Assembly: GCF_007559435.1 (NCBI RefSeq)
Contig: NZ_VMBP01000001.1
Coordinates: 310,001 to 374,000, forward strand
Reading direction: 5' to 3'
Length of the DNA stretch: 64,000 nucleotides
Origin: Ancylobacter moscoviensis
Lineage (GTDB): Bacteria > Pseudomonadota > Alphaproteobacteria > Rhizobiales > Xanthobacteraceae
In this document: positions 1-9,036 of the stretch, piece after piece
Numbering within the stretch: the first letter of the stretch is position 1
How the letters are laid out: the number at the start of each line of letters is the position of its first letter
The notes under the pieces: model-generated
Told to the model about the DNA's origin: nothing
What the model saw: the letters and a program-made list of their open reading frames with translations, nothing else
The model's database searches: none
Made by a program: the position numbers and the translations under genes

Positions 1-36
1 TTCCTCGAACGGCGCATGTCGGTCGGCGAACGGTAA
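1..36 (+). CDS. C-terminal end of an upstream gene, probably an amino acid ABC permease
   Basis: Reading frame 1 gives [11 protein letters not shown] and a TAA stop at 34-36, two bases before the next start codon. A short basic tail with a LERR-like stretch is common at the end of HisM/GlnP-type permeases, and the next gene is an amino acid ABC ATPase, so a permease is the likely identity. Only eleven residues are visible, so the call rests mainly on context. Confidence 0.45.
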   Translation, partial: FLERRMSVGER

Positions 37-38
37 GG

Positions 39-812
39 ATGCGTCCCATGGCCACCCTCGCTCAGTCCCCGAATCCCGACATCGCCCTCAGGATCGAGGG
101 GATGAACAAGTATTTCGGCAATTTCCACGCCCTGCGGAACATCGACCTGACGGTGACGCGCGGCGAGAAGATCGTCGTCTGCGGCCCCTCCGGCTCCGGC
201 AAGTCGACGATGATCCGCTGCATCAACCGGCTCGAGGAGCACAATAGCGGCCGGATCGTCGTGCTCGGCACCGAGCTGAACGACGATGTCGGCAACATCG
301 ACGAGATCCGCCGCGAGGTCGGCATGGTGTTCCAGCATTTCAACCTGTTCCCGCACATGAGCGTGCTGGAGAACTGCGTGCTGGCGCCGATGCTGGTGCG
401 CAAGCTGCCGCGCCAACAGGCGGAGGAGATGGCGCTGCGCTTCCTGGAGAAGGTGCGCATTCCCGAGCAGGCGTCGAAATATCCCGGCCAGCTCTCGGGC
501 GGGCAGCAGCAGCGCGTCGCCATCGCGCGGGCGCTGTGCATGCAGCCGCAGATCATGCTGTTCGACGAGCCGACCTCCGCGCTCGACCCGGAGATGATCT
601 CCGAGGTGCTCGACGTGATGGTGACGCTCGCCGCCGACGGCATGACGATGATCTGCGTGACCCACGAAATGGGCTTTGCCCGGCGCGTCGCGGACCGGGT
701 GATCTTCATGGACCGCGGCGAGATCATCGAGGAAGCGCCGCCGGAGACGTTCTTCACCGCCTCGCGGAACGAGCGCACGCGGCAGTTCCTCTCGCAGATA
801 CTGAACCACTGA
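39..812 (+). CDS. Polar amino acid ABC transporter ATP-binding protein (GlnQ/AapP type)
   Basis: This 257-residue cytoplasmic ATPase should energise import of a polar or acidic amino acid. All nucleotide-binding motifs are present: Walker A GPSGSGKS at residues 49-56, the Q-loop in MVFQHFNLF near 96-104, signature LSGGQQQR at 152-159, Walker B with DEPTSALD near 176-183, and the switch histidine in THEMGF at 209. [11 protein letters not shown] after Walker A and the length are typical of the GlnQ/HisP/AapP group. An internal ATG at 48 is an alternative start. It follows the presumed permease tail by two bases, so it closes a transporter operon that begins outside the window. The catabolic genes behind it may act on the imported compound; the exact substrate cannot be read from an ATPase. 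Confidence 0.93.
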   Translation: MRPMATLAQSPNPDIALRIEGMNKYFGNFHALRNIDLTVTRGEKIVVCGPSGSGKSTMIRCINRLEEHNSGRIVVLGTELNDDVGNIDEIRREVGMVFQHFNLFPHMSVLENCVLAPMLVRKLPRQQAEEMALRFLEKVRIPEQASKYPGQLSGGQQQRVAIARALCMQPQIMLFDEPTSALDPEMISEVLDVMVTLAADGMTMICVTHEMGFARRVADRVIFMDRGEIIEEAPPETFFTASRNERTRQFLSQILNH

Positions 813-882
813 GCCGCGCGTCGCCTCGTTCCGGCGCCTCCTGCCGGACGCCGGCGCGGCTCCACCTGCTCACGGGTTCCCC

Positions 883-2289
883 ATGACCGACCCTGTCGCG
901 GCGCTCTCCGGCCTTCTCGGAGGGAAAGGCTGGCTTTCGGGAGACGACACCGCGCCCTACCGGCGCGACTGGCTCGACCGGTACGGCGTCGAGCCGCTCG
1001 GCGTGGCGCGGCCGGCGACGACGGCCGAGGTGGCCGGGATCGTGCGCATCTGCCGGGAGGCGGGAATCGCGCTGGTGCCGCAGGGCGGCAATACCGGCCT
1101 GTGCGCCGCCGCCGTCGCGGCCCGGCCGGACGCCGTGATCCTGTCGCTCGCCCGCATGAACGCCATCGGCGCTCCCGACCGGGACAGCGGAACCGTTCTC
1201 GTCGAGGCCGGCGTCGTGCTGGCGGCGCTGCACGAGGCGCTCGAACCGCACGGCCTCATCTTTCCCCTGCATCTCGGCGCGGAAGGCAGCGCCCGGATCG
1301 GCGGCCTCGTCGGCACCAATGCCGGCGGTAGCCATGCCAGTCGCTACGGGATGATGAGCGACCTCGCGCTCGGCCTCGAGGTGGTCCTGCCGGACGGCGC
1401 CGTCTGGGACGGCCTGCGCGCCGTGCAGAAGGACAATGCGGGCTACCCGCTGCGCAAGCTGTTCTGCGGCTCCGAGGGCACGCTCGGCGTGGTGACGCGC
1501 GCCGTGCTGCGGCTGTTTCCGGCCCCGAAGCAGCGGGCGACCGCCCTGCTGGCCTTTCCGGACCTCGCCTCGATGGTCGCCTTCGGCACCTTCCTGCGGG
1601 AGGAAGCGGGCGAATTCCTTTCGGGGCTGGAGTTCTTCTCCGGGCTCGGCATGTCGCTCGTCACGAAGCACCTGCCGGAGATCGTGCTGCCGTTCGAGAC
1701 GCGCGGCGCGGCCTATCTTCTGGTGGAGCTCGCCTCAAGCTCGCGGCATGTGCCGCTCGACGACATCCTCGCCTTCACGCTCGAGAAGGGCATGGAGGAC
1801 GGGCTGGTCGGCGACGGCGCCCTCGCCATGTCGGAAACCCAGCGCGCGCATTTCTGGCGGCTGCGCGAGGAGCAGCCGGAAGGCCAGCGGCTGGAGGGCG
1901 CCCAGCTCAAGCACGACATCGCGGTGCCGCCCGGCGCCATCGCCCGCTTCGTCGAGGCGGGGGCGGCGCTGTGCGAGGGGATCGTGCCGGGCGTGCGCAT
2001 CAACCCGTTCGGGCATCTGGGCGACGGCAACATCCACTACAATCTCTCGCCGCCCGAGGGACGGGACGGCTTCGAGGGCAAGGGCCCGCAGATCGGCGAG
2101 GCGCTGGCGCGGCTCGCCACCGGGATGGGCGGCAGCTTCGCCGCCGAGCACGGGCTGGGCCGCACCAAGATCGCGCTGGCCGACGCGATCCGCAGCCCTC
2201 AGGAGCGGGCCCTGATGGCACGCCTCAAGGCGGCTGTGGACCCTTCCGGCACGATGAACCCCGGCGTTCTCGTGGATGCCGCTGAATAA
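883..2289 (+). CDS. FAD-binding 2-hydroxyacid dehydrogenase (GlcD / D-2-hydroxyglutarate dehydrogenase family)
   Basis: This 468-residue flavoprotein belongs to the vanillyl-alcohol-oxidase/GlcD superfamily. The N-terminal half carries the PCMH FAD-binding fold, with PQGGNTGLCAAA as the pyrophosphate loop near residues 66-77 and a GGLVGTNAGG segment near 145-154. The C-terminal FAD-oxidase domain has GHLGDGNIHYN and EHGLGRTK, the conserved histidine and substrate-site blocks of the family. Such enzymes oxidise D-lactate, glycolate, D-2-hydroxyglutarate or related 2-hydroxyacids to 2-oxoacids and pass electrons to a quinone, ETF or oxygen. Its position before a ThDP enzyme and an aminotransferase suggests it supplies or consumes a 2-oxoacid in the same route. 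The natural substrate cannot be assigned. Confidence 0.9.
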   Translation: MTDPVAALSGLLGGKGWLSGDDTAPYRRDWLDRYGVEPLGVARPATTAEVAGIVRICREAGIALVPQGGNTGLCAAAVAARPDAVILSLARMNAIGAPDRDSGTVLVEAGVVLAALHEALEPHGLIFPLHLGAEGSARIGGLVGTNAGGSHASRYGMMSDLALGLEVVLPDGAVWDGLRAVQKDNAGYPLRKLFCGSEGTLGVVTRAVLRLFPAPKQRATALLAFPDLASMVAFGTFLREEAGEFLSGLEFFSGLGMSLVTKHLPEIVLPFETRGAAYLLVELASSSRHVPLDDILAFTLEKGMEDGLVGDGALAMSETQRAHFWRLREEQPEGQRLEGAQLKHDIAVPPGAIARFVEAGAALCEGIVPGVRINPFGHLGDGNIHYNLSPPEGRDGFEGKGPQIGEALARLATGMGGSFAAEHGLGRTKIALADAIRSPQERALMARLKAAVDPSGTMNPGVLVDAAE

Positions 2290-2367
2290 AGAAGAACTTT
2301 CCTGTGGGCCGGATTTCTTGATTTCTCCGCGGCCCGCCAGGGTTCACGGTCGAGTGGAAATCCGAAG

Positions 2368-2397
2368 CGGCACGGCAGGGCATCCGCCCCCGTGCCG
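2368..2397 (+). other. Inverted repeat in the 165-bp gap before the ThDP gene
   Basis: Eight-base arms CGGCACGG and CCGTGCCG at 2368-2375 and 2390-2397 flank a 14-base loop. No U-run follows, so it is not a convincing intrinsic terminator; it may stabilise or partly attenuate the transcript between the dehydrogenase and the ThDP gene. Confidence 0.3.
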
Positions 2398-2454
2398 TCC
2401 GGTTGCGGGCGTGAGACCCGGCGCGAGCCGGCGTCGTTGTGAGGACATCAGCGC

Positions 2455-4125
2455 ATGGTGCGGAACGGGGGGCGCCTTCTGGTCGAATGCCTGATCGCAT
2501 TGGGCGCGACCAAGAGCTTCGGCGTGCCGGGGGAAAGCTACCTCGCGGTTCTGAACGCCCTGCACGACACGGCCGGCCGGCTCGACTACGTGCTGTGCCG
2601 CAACGAGGGCGGCGCCTCCTTCATGGCCAGCGCCTACGGCAAGCTGACCGGTTCGCCCGGCATCTGCTTCGTGACGCGCGGCCCCGGCGCGACCAACGCC
2701 GCCATCGGCGTCCACACCGCCATGCAGGACAGCTGCCCGATGATCCTGTTCGTCGGGCAGGTGGGCACCGACATGAAGGGCCGCGAGGCCTTCCAGGAAC
2801 TCGACTACCGCGCCGTCTTCGGCACCCTCGCCAAATGGGCGGTGGAGATCGACGACGTCGCCCGGCTGCCGGAGATCATCGCGCGGGCCTGGACCACGGC
2901 GCTGGCCGGACGGCCTGGGCCGGTGGTCGTCGCCCTGCCCGAGGACATGCTGAGCACCGTCACCGACGTCGCCCCGCTCGACGGACCGGCCACGCTGTTC
3001 GAGCCGGCGCCCGCCGGCGAAGCGGTCGCGGCCGCCCGCGCCGCGCTGGCGCAGGCGCAGCGCCCGCTGCTGCTGATCGGAGGCGCCAACTGGAGCGCGC
3101 AGGGACGCGCGGCGCTCCAGGCCTTCGCCGAGGGCTCGGACATCCCGGTCGTCGCGGCGTTCCGCTACCAGGACCAGTTCGACAACCATTCCCCGGTCTT
3201 CGTCGGCGAGGCCGGCGTCGGCATGGCGCCGCATGTGAAGGCGCTGATCCGCGAGGCGGACGTCATCCTCGCCGTCAACGTCCGCTTCGGCGAGATGACG
3301 ACGGACGGCTACACGCTGCTTTCCGTGCCAGCGCCGCGGCAGAGGCTGATCCACGTGCATGCGTCGGATCGCGAGATCGGCAAGGTCTATGTGCCGGCGC
3401 TCGGCATCGTCGCCGGCCCGAACGCCTTCGCCGGGGCGCTGGCGCCGGTGGTGGGGAAATGGGGCGACTGGCGGCGCACGGCGCGGGCGGCGTACGAGGC
3501 CTCGTTCGAGGCGCCGGCCCAGCCGAGCCCGGTCGACATGGTGGCGGTGAGCGCCTGGCTGCGCGACACCCTGCCCGACGACGTGATCCTGACCAACGGC
3601 GCCGGCAACTTCACCGTCTGGCCGAACAAGTTCTTCCGGTTCGGCCGCCGCGCGCGGCTGCTGGCGCCGCAATCGGGCGCCATGGGCTACGGGCTGCCGG
3701 CCGCCATCGCCGCCAAGGTCGCCTACCCCGGGCGCACGGTGGTGTGCTTCGCCGGCGACGGCGACTTCCAGATGAACTGCCAGGAACTCGGCACCGCCAT
3801 GCAGGCCGGCGCGCAGCCGATCGTGCTGGTGCTCAACAACGGCGTCTACGGCACGATCCGCGCCCATCAGGAACGCGCCTATCCCGCGCGCGTCTCCGGC
3901 ACGACGCTGGAGAACCCCGATTTCGTCGGGCTCGCCCGCGCCTACGGCTTCCACGCCGAGCACGTCCGCTCGACCGCCGACTTCGCCGACGCCTTCGGGC
4001 GGGCCCTCGCCTCGCCGACCGGCGCGGTCCTCGAACTCGCCATATCGGCGGAGGCGCTGACGCCCCGCCAGACCCTTTCCCAGATGCGCGATGCTGCGCT
4101 CGCTTCGCAGAAGGCCCACGCATGA
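2455..4125 (+). CDS. Thiamine diphosphate-dependent enzyme, acetolactate synthase-like
   Basis: This 556-residue protein has the three-domain layout of the acetolactate synthase/benzoylformate decarboxylase family. The N-terminal PYR domain holds the activating glutamate in CRNEGGASF (E51). The central domain follows at about 190-330. The C-terminal PP domain has the ThDP/Mg motif opening with GDGDFQMN and closing with NN near 433-462. A GAGG-type RBS lies about ten bases before the ATG, and the in-frame ORF upstream has no better start. Family members decarboxylate a 2-oxoacid and either release an aldehyde or ligate a second carbonyl. It overlaps the hyuA start by four bases (ATGA), so the two are probably translationally coupled. 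The substrate is unknown; a biosynthetic IlvB role is unlikely because no IlvN small subunit is adjacent. Confidence 0.9.
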   Translation: MVRNGGRLLVECLIALGATKSFGVPGESYLAVLNALHDTAGRLDYVLCRNEGGASFMASAYGKLTGSPGICFVTRGPGATNAAIGVHTAMQDSCPMILFVGQVGTDMKGREAFQELDYRAVFGTLAKWAVEIDDVARLPEIIARAWTTALAGRPGPVVVALPEDMLSTVTDVAPLDGPATLFEPAPAGEAVAAARAALAQAQRPLLLIGGANWSAQGRAALQAFAEGSDIPVVAAFRYQDQFDNHSPVFVGEAGVGMAPHVKALIREADVILAVNVRFGEMTTDGYTLLSVPAPRQRLIHVHASDREIGKVYVPALGIVAGPNAFAGALAPVVGKWGDWRRTARAAYEASFEAPAQPSPVDMVAVSAWLRDTLPDDVILTNGAGNFTVWPNKFFRFGRRARLLAPQSGAMGYGLPAAIAAKVAYPGRTVVCFAGDGDFQMNCQELGTAMQAGAQPIVLVLNNGVYGTIRAHQERAYPARVSGTTLENPDFVGLARAYGFHAEHVRSTADFADAFGRALASPTGAVLELAISAEALTPRQTLSQMRDAALASQKAHA

Positions 4126-6218
4126 CCTCCAGGACTGACGACATCCGTCTCGGTGCGGACATCGGCGGCACCTTCACCGACATCGCCCTCGACGTCAGGG
4201 GGACGATCTTCTCGACCAAGGTGCTGACCAACTACGCCGCGCCCGAACAGGCGATCCTGGACGGCCTGGAGATCGTCGCCCGCGACGCCGGCATCTCCCC
4301 GGCCGAGATCGGCCTCGTCATCCACGGCACGACGCTGGCCACCAACGCGCTGATCGAGCGGCGCGGCGCGAAGACGGCGCTGATCACCACCGAGGGATTC
4401 CGCGACGTCATCGAGATGCGCACGGAAAACCGCTTCGAGCAGTACGACCTGAACCTGAAGCTGCCCACGCCGCTCATTCCGCGCGAGCACCGCTTCACCG
4501 TGAAGGGCCGCATCGGCGCCGAGGGGCAGGAACTGCAGCCGCTCGACGAGGCCGCGCTCGAGGAGATCGCCGGCACCATCGCCGCCGGCGGCTTCGGCGC
4601 CGTCGCGATCGGCTTCATCCATTCCTACATGAACCCGGCGCATGAGCGGCGGGCGCGCGAGATCCTCGCCCGCCGGCTCTCGGTGCCGATCTCGATCAGC
4701 GCCGAAGTCTCCCCGCAGATGCGCGAGTTCGAGCGCTTCAACACGGTCTGCGCCAACGCCTATGTCCGCCCGCAGATGGCGGACTACCTCGCCCGGCTGC
4801 AGAGCCGGCTCAAGGACATGGGCGCGACCTGCCCGGTCTTCATGATCCATTCGGGCGGCGGGCTGATCTCGGTGGAAACGGCGTCGGAGTTCCCCGTCCG
4901 CCTGGTGGAATCCGGCCCGGCCGGCGGCGCCATCTTCGCCGCCGACATCGCCCGGCGCTTCGACCTCGATTCCGTCGTCTCCTACGACATGGGCGGCACC
5001 ACCGCGAAGATCTGCCTGATCGAGGACTTCGCGCCGCAGACGGCACGGACCTTCGAGGTCGCCCGCACCTATCGCTTCTGCAAGGGTTCGGGCATGCCGA
5101 TCTCGATCCCGGTGATCGAGATGATCGAGATCGGCGCGGGCGGCGGCTCCCTCGCCTGGGTCGATGCCATGGGGCGCATCCAGACCGGGCCGGAAAGCGC
5201 CGGCTCCGAGCCGGGCCCGGCCTGCTACGGCCGCGGCGGCGAGCGCCCCGCCATCACCGACGCCGATCTGGTGCTCGGCAAGCTCGACCCCGACAATTTC
5301 GCCGGCGGCGCCATCCGGCTCGACACCGCGGCGTCGCAGCGGGCGATCACCCGCGATGTCGGCGCCCGCCTGTCGCTGGAGCCGCAGGCGGCGGCCTTCG
5401 GCATCTGCGAGGTCGTGGACGAGAACATGGCCAACGCGGCGCGCGTCCACGCCGTCGAGAACGGCAAGAACATCTCCGACAACGTGATGATCGCCTTCGG
5501 CGGCGCCGCCCCGCTGCACGCGGCCCGCCTGTGCGAGAAGCTCGGCCTCGACCGCTGCCTCGTCCCGCAGGGGGCCGGCGTCGGCTCGGCGATCGGCTTC
5601 CTCAAGGCACCCTTCGGCTACGAGGCGCTGGCCTCGAAGCTGGTGCGGCTGTCGCGGTTCCGGGCCGACGAGGTGAACGCGCTGCTGGCCGACCTCAAGA
5701 CCTCCGCCGAGAGCTTCGTGCGCGCCGGCACCAGCGGCACGATCCGGCGCGAGATCACCGCCTTCATGCGCTATGCCGGGCAGGGCTGGGAAATCCCCGT
5801 GCCGCTGGCGGACGAGCCCTTCGGCGAGGGGGCCGTGGCGGACCTCACCGAGGCCTTCCGCCGGAACTACGCCCGCTTCTTCGGCCGCGCCATCGACGGG
5901 CTCGACGGCCTGGAGATCGAGGTCGTCACCTGGTCGGTGAAGGCGAGCGACGAGCGCCCGGCGCCCGAAAGGCACACCATCACCACCGGCACGCGGACGG
6001 TATCGGCGGGCGTGACGCGCCCGGTCTTCGACCCCGCCACCGGAACCATGCAGATATCCGCCATCGTCGAGCGCGCTACTCTCTCGGCCGGCGACCGCGT
6101 TCCCGGCCCGGCGGTGATCGTCGAGCGCGAGACCTCGACGGTGGTCACCACGACGTTCGACGCGGTCATGCAGAGCGACGGCGGGATACTTCTGGTCCGC
6201 AAGGAGATCGCGGCATGA
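4122..6218 (+). CDS. hyuA: Hydantoinase/oxoprolinase family protein, subunit A (HyuA)
   Basis: This 698-residue protein is the ATP-dependent A subunit of the hydantoinase/5-oxoprolinase/acetone-carboxylase superfamily. The N-terminal motif GADIGGTFTDIA at residues 11-22 is the diagnostic Hydant_A_N nucleotide site. A second actin-like phosphate loop YDMGGTTAK and the block GPESAGSEPGPACYG lie in the central hydantoinase_A domain, and the acetone-carboxylase-type C-terminal domain follows. The start at 4122 is fixed by the ATGA overlap with the ThDP gene. With HyuB it should use ATP to activate an amide, lactam, hydantoin ring or ketone for hydrolysis or carboxylation. Family members include N-methylhydantoinase, 5-oxoprolinase, caprolactamase and acetone/acetophenone carboxylases, so the family alone does not decide the substrate. 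Confidence 0.92.
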   Translation: MTSRTDDIRLGADIGGTFTDIALDVRGTIFSTKVLTNYAAPEQAILDGLEIVARDAGISPAEIGLVIHGTTLATNALIERRGAKTALITTEGFRDVIEMRTENRFEQYDLNLKLPTPLIPREHRFTVKGRIGAEGQELQPLDEAALEEIAGTIAAGGFGAVAIGFIHSYMNPAHERRAREILARRLSVPISISAEVSPQMREFERFNTVCANAYVRPQMADYLARLQSRLKDMGATCPVFMIHSGGGLISVETASEFPVRLVESGPAGGAIFAADIARRFDLDSVVSYDMGGTTAKICLIEDFAPQTARTFEVARTYRFCKGSGMPISIPVIEMIEIGAGGGSLAWVDAMGRIQTGPESAGSEPGPACYGRGGERPAITDADLVLGKLDPDNFAGGAIRLDTAASQRAITRDVGARLSLEPQAAAFGICEVVDENMANAARVHAVENGKNISDNVMIAFGGAAPLHAARLCEKLGLDRCLVPQGAGVGSAIGFLKAPFGYEALASKLVRLSRFRADEVNALLADLKTSAESFVRAGTSGTIRREITAFMRYAGQGWEIPVPLADEPFGEGAVADLTEAFRRNYARFFGRAIDGLDGLEIEVVTWSVKASDERPAPERHTITTGTRTVSAGVTRPVFDPATGTMQISAIVERATLSAGDRVPGPAVIVERETSTVVTTTFDAVMQSDGGILLVRKEIAA

Positions 6219-7834
6219 GCAACGTGGCCGAAATCCGCATGCAGGTCATGTGGAACCGACTGATCTCGGTGGTCGAGGAGCAGGCGCTGACGCTGCTGCG
6301 CACCGCCTTCTCCACCTCGGTGCGCGAATCCGGCGACCTGTCCGCCGGCGTGTTCAACCCGCGCGGCGAGATGCTGGCGCAGGCGGTGACGGGAACGCCT
6401 GGCCACGTGAACACCATGGCCGAGGCCGTGCTGCAGTTCATGAACGAGATTCCCCGCGAGGAGATGTTCGAGGGCGACACCTACGTCACCAACGATCCCT
6501 GGCAGGGCACCGGGCACCTGCACGACATCACCATGGTGTCGCCGTCCTTCCTCAACGGCGAGCTCGTCGCCTTCTTCGCCTGCACGGCGCATGTCGTGGA
6601 CGTGGGCGGGCGCGGCTTCGGCGCCGACGGCAAGTCGGTCTACGAGGAAGGCATCCAGATCCCGATCATGAAGTTCGCCGAGCGGGGCACGGTCAATCGC
6701 GACCTGATCCGGATCCTGCGCAGCAATGTCCGCGAGCCGAACCAGGTGATCGGCGACTTCTATTCGCTCGCCGCCTGCAACGATGTCGGCCACCGGCGCC
6801 TCGTCGACATGATGAACGAGATCGGCCTGGCCTCGCTGAACGGGCTGGGGGAATTCATCTTCTCGCGCACGCACGACGCCATGCTGGAGCGGATCCGGAC
6901 CCTGCCGAAGGGATCGTGGTCGAACGAGCTGGTCACCGACGGCTATGACGAGCCGGTGAAGCTGGCGGCGACGGTCAGCGTGCACGACGAGCGCGTCGAC
7001 GTGGACTTCTCCGGCAGCGCGCCGATGAGCCGCTGGGGCATCAACGTGCCCATCATCTACAGCAAGGCCTATGCCTGCTACGCCCTCAAATGCGTGGTGG
7101 CGCCCGATATCCCGAACAATGCCGCCTCGCTGGCCTTCTTCACCGTCTCCTCGCCGACCAACATCCTCAACGCCGCCCGGCCGGCGCCGGTGGCGCTGCG
7201 CCACGTGATCGGCCACATGGTGCCCGACCTCGTGCTGGGCGCGATGGCGCAGGCGCTGCCGGGCCGGATCCTCGCCGAAGGCGCCGCCGCGCTGTGGAAC
7301 ATCCACATCTCGGTTAGGCCCGCCAACGGTGCCGCCGGAAGGCGCGCCGAGGTGCTGATGTTCAATTCCGGCGGCATGGGCGCGCGCCCGGCGCTCGACG
7401 GGCTGTCGGCGACCGCCTTCCCCTCCGGCGTGCACACCATGCCCATCGAGGCGACCGAGCATACCGGCCCGATCGTCATCTGGCGCAAGGAGCTGCGCCC
7501 GGACTCCGGCGGCGACGGCGAGTTCCGCGGCGGGCTCGGGCAGGTGATCGAGATCGCCGCGACGGACGGTCACGAGTTCGATTTCTCGGCCATGTTCGAC
7601 CGGGTCCGCCACCCCGCGCGCGGGCGTGACGGCGGCGGCGGCGGCGCGCCGGGCGTCGTGCGGCTCGACGATGGGACGCAGCTGCGCCCCAAGGGCTGGC
7701 AGCACGTCCCGGAAGGGCGGCGGCTGATTCTGGAATTGCCGGGCGGCGGTGGCTATGGCGACCCCGCGCGGCGCAGCGTCGATGCCCGGGCCGAGGACCG
7801 GTCCAAGGGCTATGTTTCGGAGAACGACCGATGA
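6215..7834 (+). CDS. hyuB: Hydantoinase/oxoprolinase family protein, subunit B (HyuB)
   Basis: This 539-residue protein is the partner of HyuA and spans a full hydantoinase_B domain. Typical blocks are visible: ESGDLSAGVFNPRGEMLAQ near the N-terminus, TNDPWQGTGHLHD, ACTAHVVDVGGRG, and the glycine-rich end LPGGGGYGDP. Its ATG sits inside the stop region of hyuA (ATGA overlap), and its own stop overlaps the aminotransferase start in the same way, so A and B should be made in equal amounts. The A:B pair forms the active complex in the family; a separate gamma subunit, as in acetone carboxylase, is not seen nearby. This favours an ATP-dependent amidohydrolase over a carboxylase, though that is inference. 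Confidence 0.92.
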   Translation: MSNVAEIRMQVMWNRLISVVEEQALTLLRTAFSTSVRESGDLSAGVFNPRGEMLAQAVTGTPGHVNTMAEAVLQFMNEIPREEMFEGDTYVTNDPWQGTGHLHDITMVSPSFLNGELVAFFACTAHVVDVGGRGFGADGKSVYEEGIQIPIMKFAERGTVNRDLIRILRSNVREPNQVIGDFYSLAACNDVGHRRLVDMMNEIGLASLNGLGEFIFSRTHDAMLERIRTLPKGSWSNELVTDGYDEPVKLAATVSVHDERVDVDFSGSAPMSRWGINVPIIYSKAYACYALKCVVAPDIPNNAASLAFFTVSSPTNILNAARPAPVALRHVIGHMVPDLVLGAMAQALPGRILAEGAAALWNIHISVRPANGAAGRRAEVLMFNSGGMGARPALDGLSATAFPSGVHTMPIEATEHTGPIVIWRKELRPDSGGDGEFRGGLGQVIEIAATDGHEFDFSAMFDRVRHPARGRDGGGGGAPGVVRLDDGTQLRPKGWQHVPEGRRLILELPGGGGYGDPARRSVDARAEDRSKGYVSENDR

Positions 7835-9033
7835 GCTACATCTCCTCGCGCCTCGCGGTGGTCAAGCCGTCCGCCTCGATGGCGGCCTCGCAGGCGGCCA
7901 AGGCGCTGCGGGCCAAGGGCGTCGACGTCATCGACCTCGGCCTCGGCGAGCCCGATTTCCCGACCCCCGCCCACATCATCGAGGCGGCCTATGCCGCGGC
8001 CAAGGCCGGGCAGACGCTCTACACCGGGGCCACCGGCACGCCGGAGGTCCGCGAGGCGGTGGCCGGCAAGTTCCGGCGCGAGAACGGCCTCGACGTCACC
8101 GCCGACGACATCGTGGTGGCCAACGGCGCCAAGCAGATCATCTTCAACGCGCTGATGGCGACGCTGGAGACCGGCGACGAGGTGATCCTGCCCGCGCCCT
8201 ATTTCGTCTCCTATCCGGAGATGGTGAAGCTGCTGGGCGGCACTCCCGTCATCGTCGAATGCCCCGAGACGACCGGCTTCCGGCTGATGCCGGAACTGCT
8301 GGAGCGGACCATCACGCCGAAGACCAAGTGGCTGTTCCTCAACATGCCGGGCAACCCCTCCGGCGCCGTCTATTCCGAGGACGACCTCACGGCGCTGGGC
8401 GCCGTGCTGGCCCGCCACCCGCAGGTGCTGGTGCTGTCGGACGAGATCTACGAGCATATCCTGTTCGACGGACGCGCCTTCGTGTCCTTCGGCAAGGCCT
8501 GCCCGGAGCTGAAGGACCGTAGCCTGATCGTCAACGGCGTCTCCAAGTCCTATGCCATGACCGGCTGGCGCGTCGGCTACGCGGCGGGGCCGGCGCCGCT
8601 GGTCAAGGCGATGGCGACCATCCAGAGCCAGTCCGTCACCTCGGTCTGCTCGATCGCGCAGGCGGCGACGGTGGCCGCGCTCAACGGCCCGCAGGACGAG
8701 GTGGCGCGCTTCCGCAAAGCCTTCGAGGCGCGCCGCGACCTCGTCGTCGAGGGCATAGGCGGGATCAACGGACTGACCCTCTCCCCGCCGGAAGGCGCCT
8801 TCTACGCCTATATCGGCTGCGCCAGCCTGATCGGCCGCAAGACGCCCGCCGGCGTGGTGCTGGAGGACGATGCCGCCGTCGCCGCCTATCTGCTCAACGA
8901 GGGGCGGGTGGCGTCGGTACCGGGCGTGGCCTATGGCCTGTCTCCCTATTTCCGCATCTCCACCGCGACCAGCGAGGAGGTGCTCACCGAGGCGGTGGCG
9001 CGCATCAAGGCCGCCGTCGCGCATGTGGAGTAG
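7831..9033 (+). CDS. Class I/II PLP-dependent aminotransferase (AspB/AatA-like)
   Basis: This 400-residue fold-type I aminotransferase carries the aspartate aminotransferase hallmarks: LGLGEPDFPTP near residues 31-41, LNMPGNPSGAVYS in the middle, the PLP-binding lysine in NGVSKSYAMTGWRVGY, and a C-terminal FRISTATS with the carboxylate-binding arginine. It overlaps hyuB by four bases (ATGA) and ends three bases before the dehydrogenase that follows. The family transfers an amino group between amino acids and 2-oxoacids. Here it could deaminate an amino acid released by the HyuAB pair, giving the 2-oxoacid needed by the ThDP enzyme. That order of steps is inferred from gene order only. Confidence 0.9.
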   Translation: MSYISSRLAVVKPSASMAASQAAKALRAKGVDVIDLGLGEPDFPTPAHIIEAAYAAAKAGQTLYTGATGTPEVREAVAGKFRRENGLDVTADDIVVANGAKQIIFNALMATLETGDEVILPAPYFVSYPEMVKLLGGTPVIVECPETTGFRLMPELLERTITPKTKWLFLNMPGNPSGAVYSEDDLTALGAVLARHPQVLVLSDEIYEHILFDGRAFVSFGKACPELKDRSLIVNGVSKSYAMTGWRVGYAAGPAPLVKAMATIQSQSVTSVCSIAQAATVAALNGPQDEVARFRKAFEARRDLVVEGIGGINGLTLSPPEGAFYAYIGCASLIGRKTPAGVVLEDDAAVAAYLLNEGRVASVPGVAYGLSPYFRISTATSEEVLTEAVARIKAAVAHVE

Positions 9034-9036
9034 ATC

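Noticed and set aside
2439-4121. N-terminal extension of the hyuA frame over the ThDP gene
   Set aside because: The frame is open by chance through a G+C-rich gene. The HyuA family starts a few residues before GADIGGTFTD, and the ATG at 4122 gives that start.
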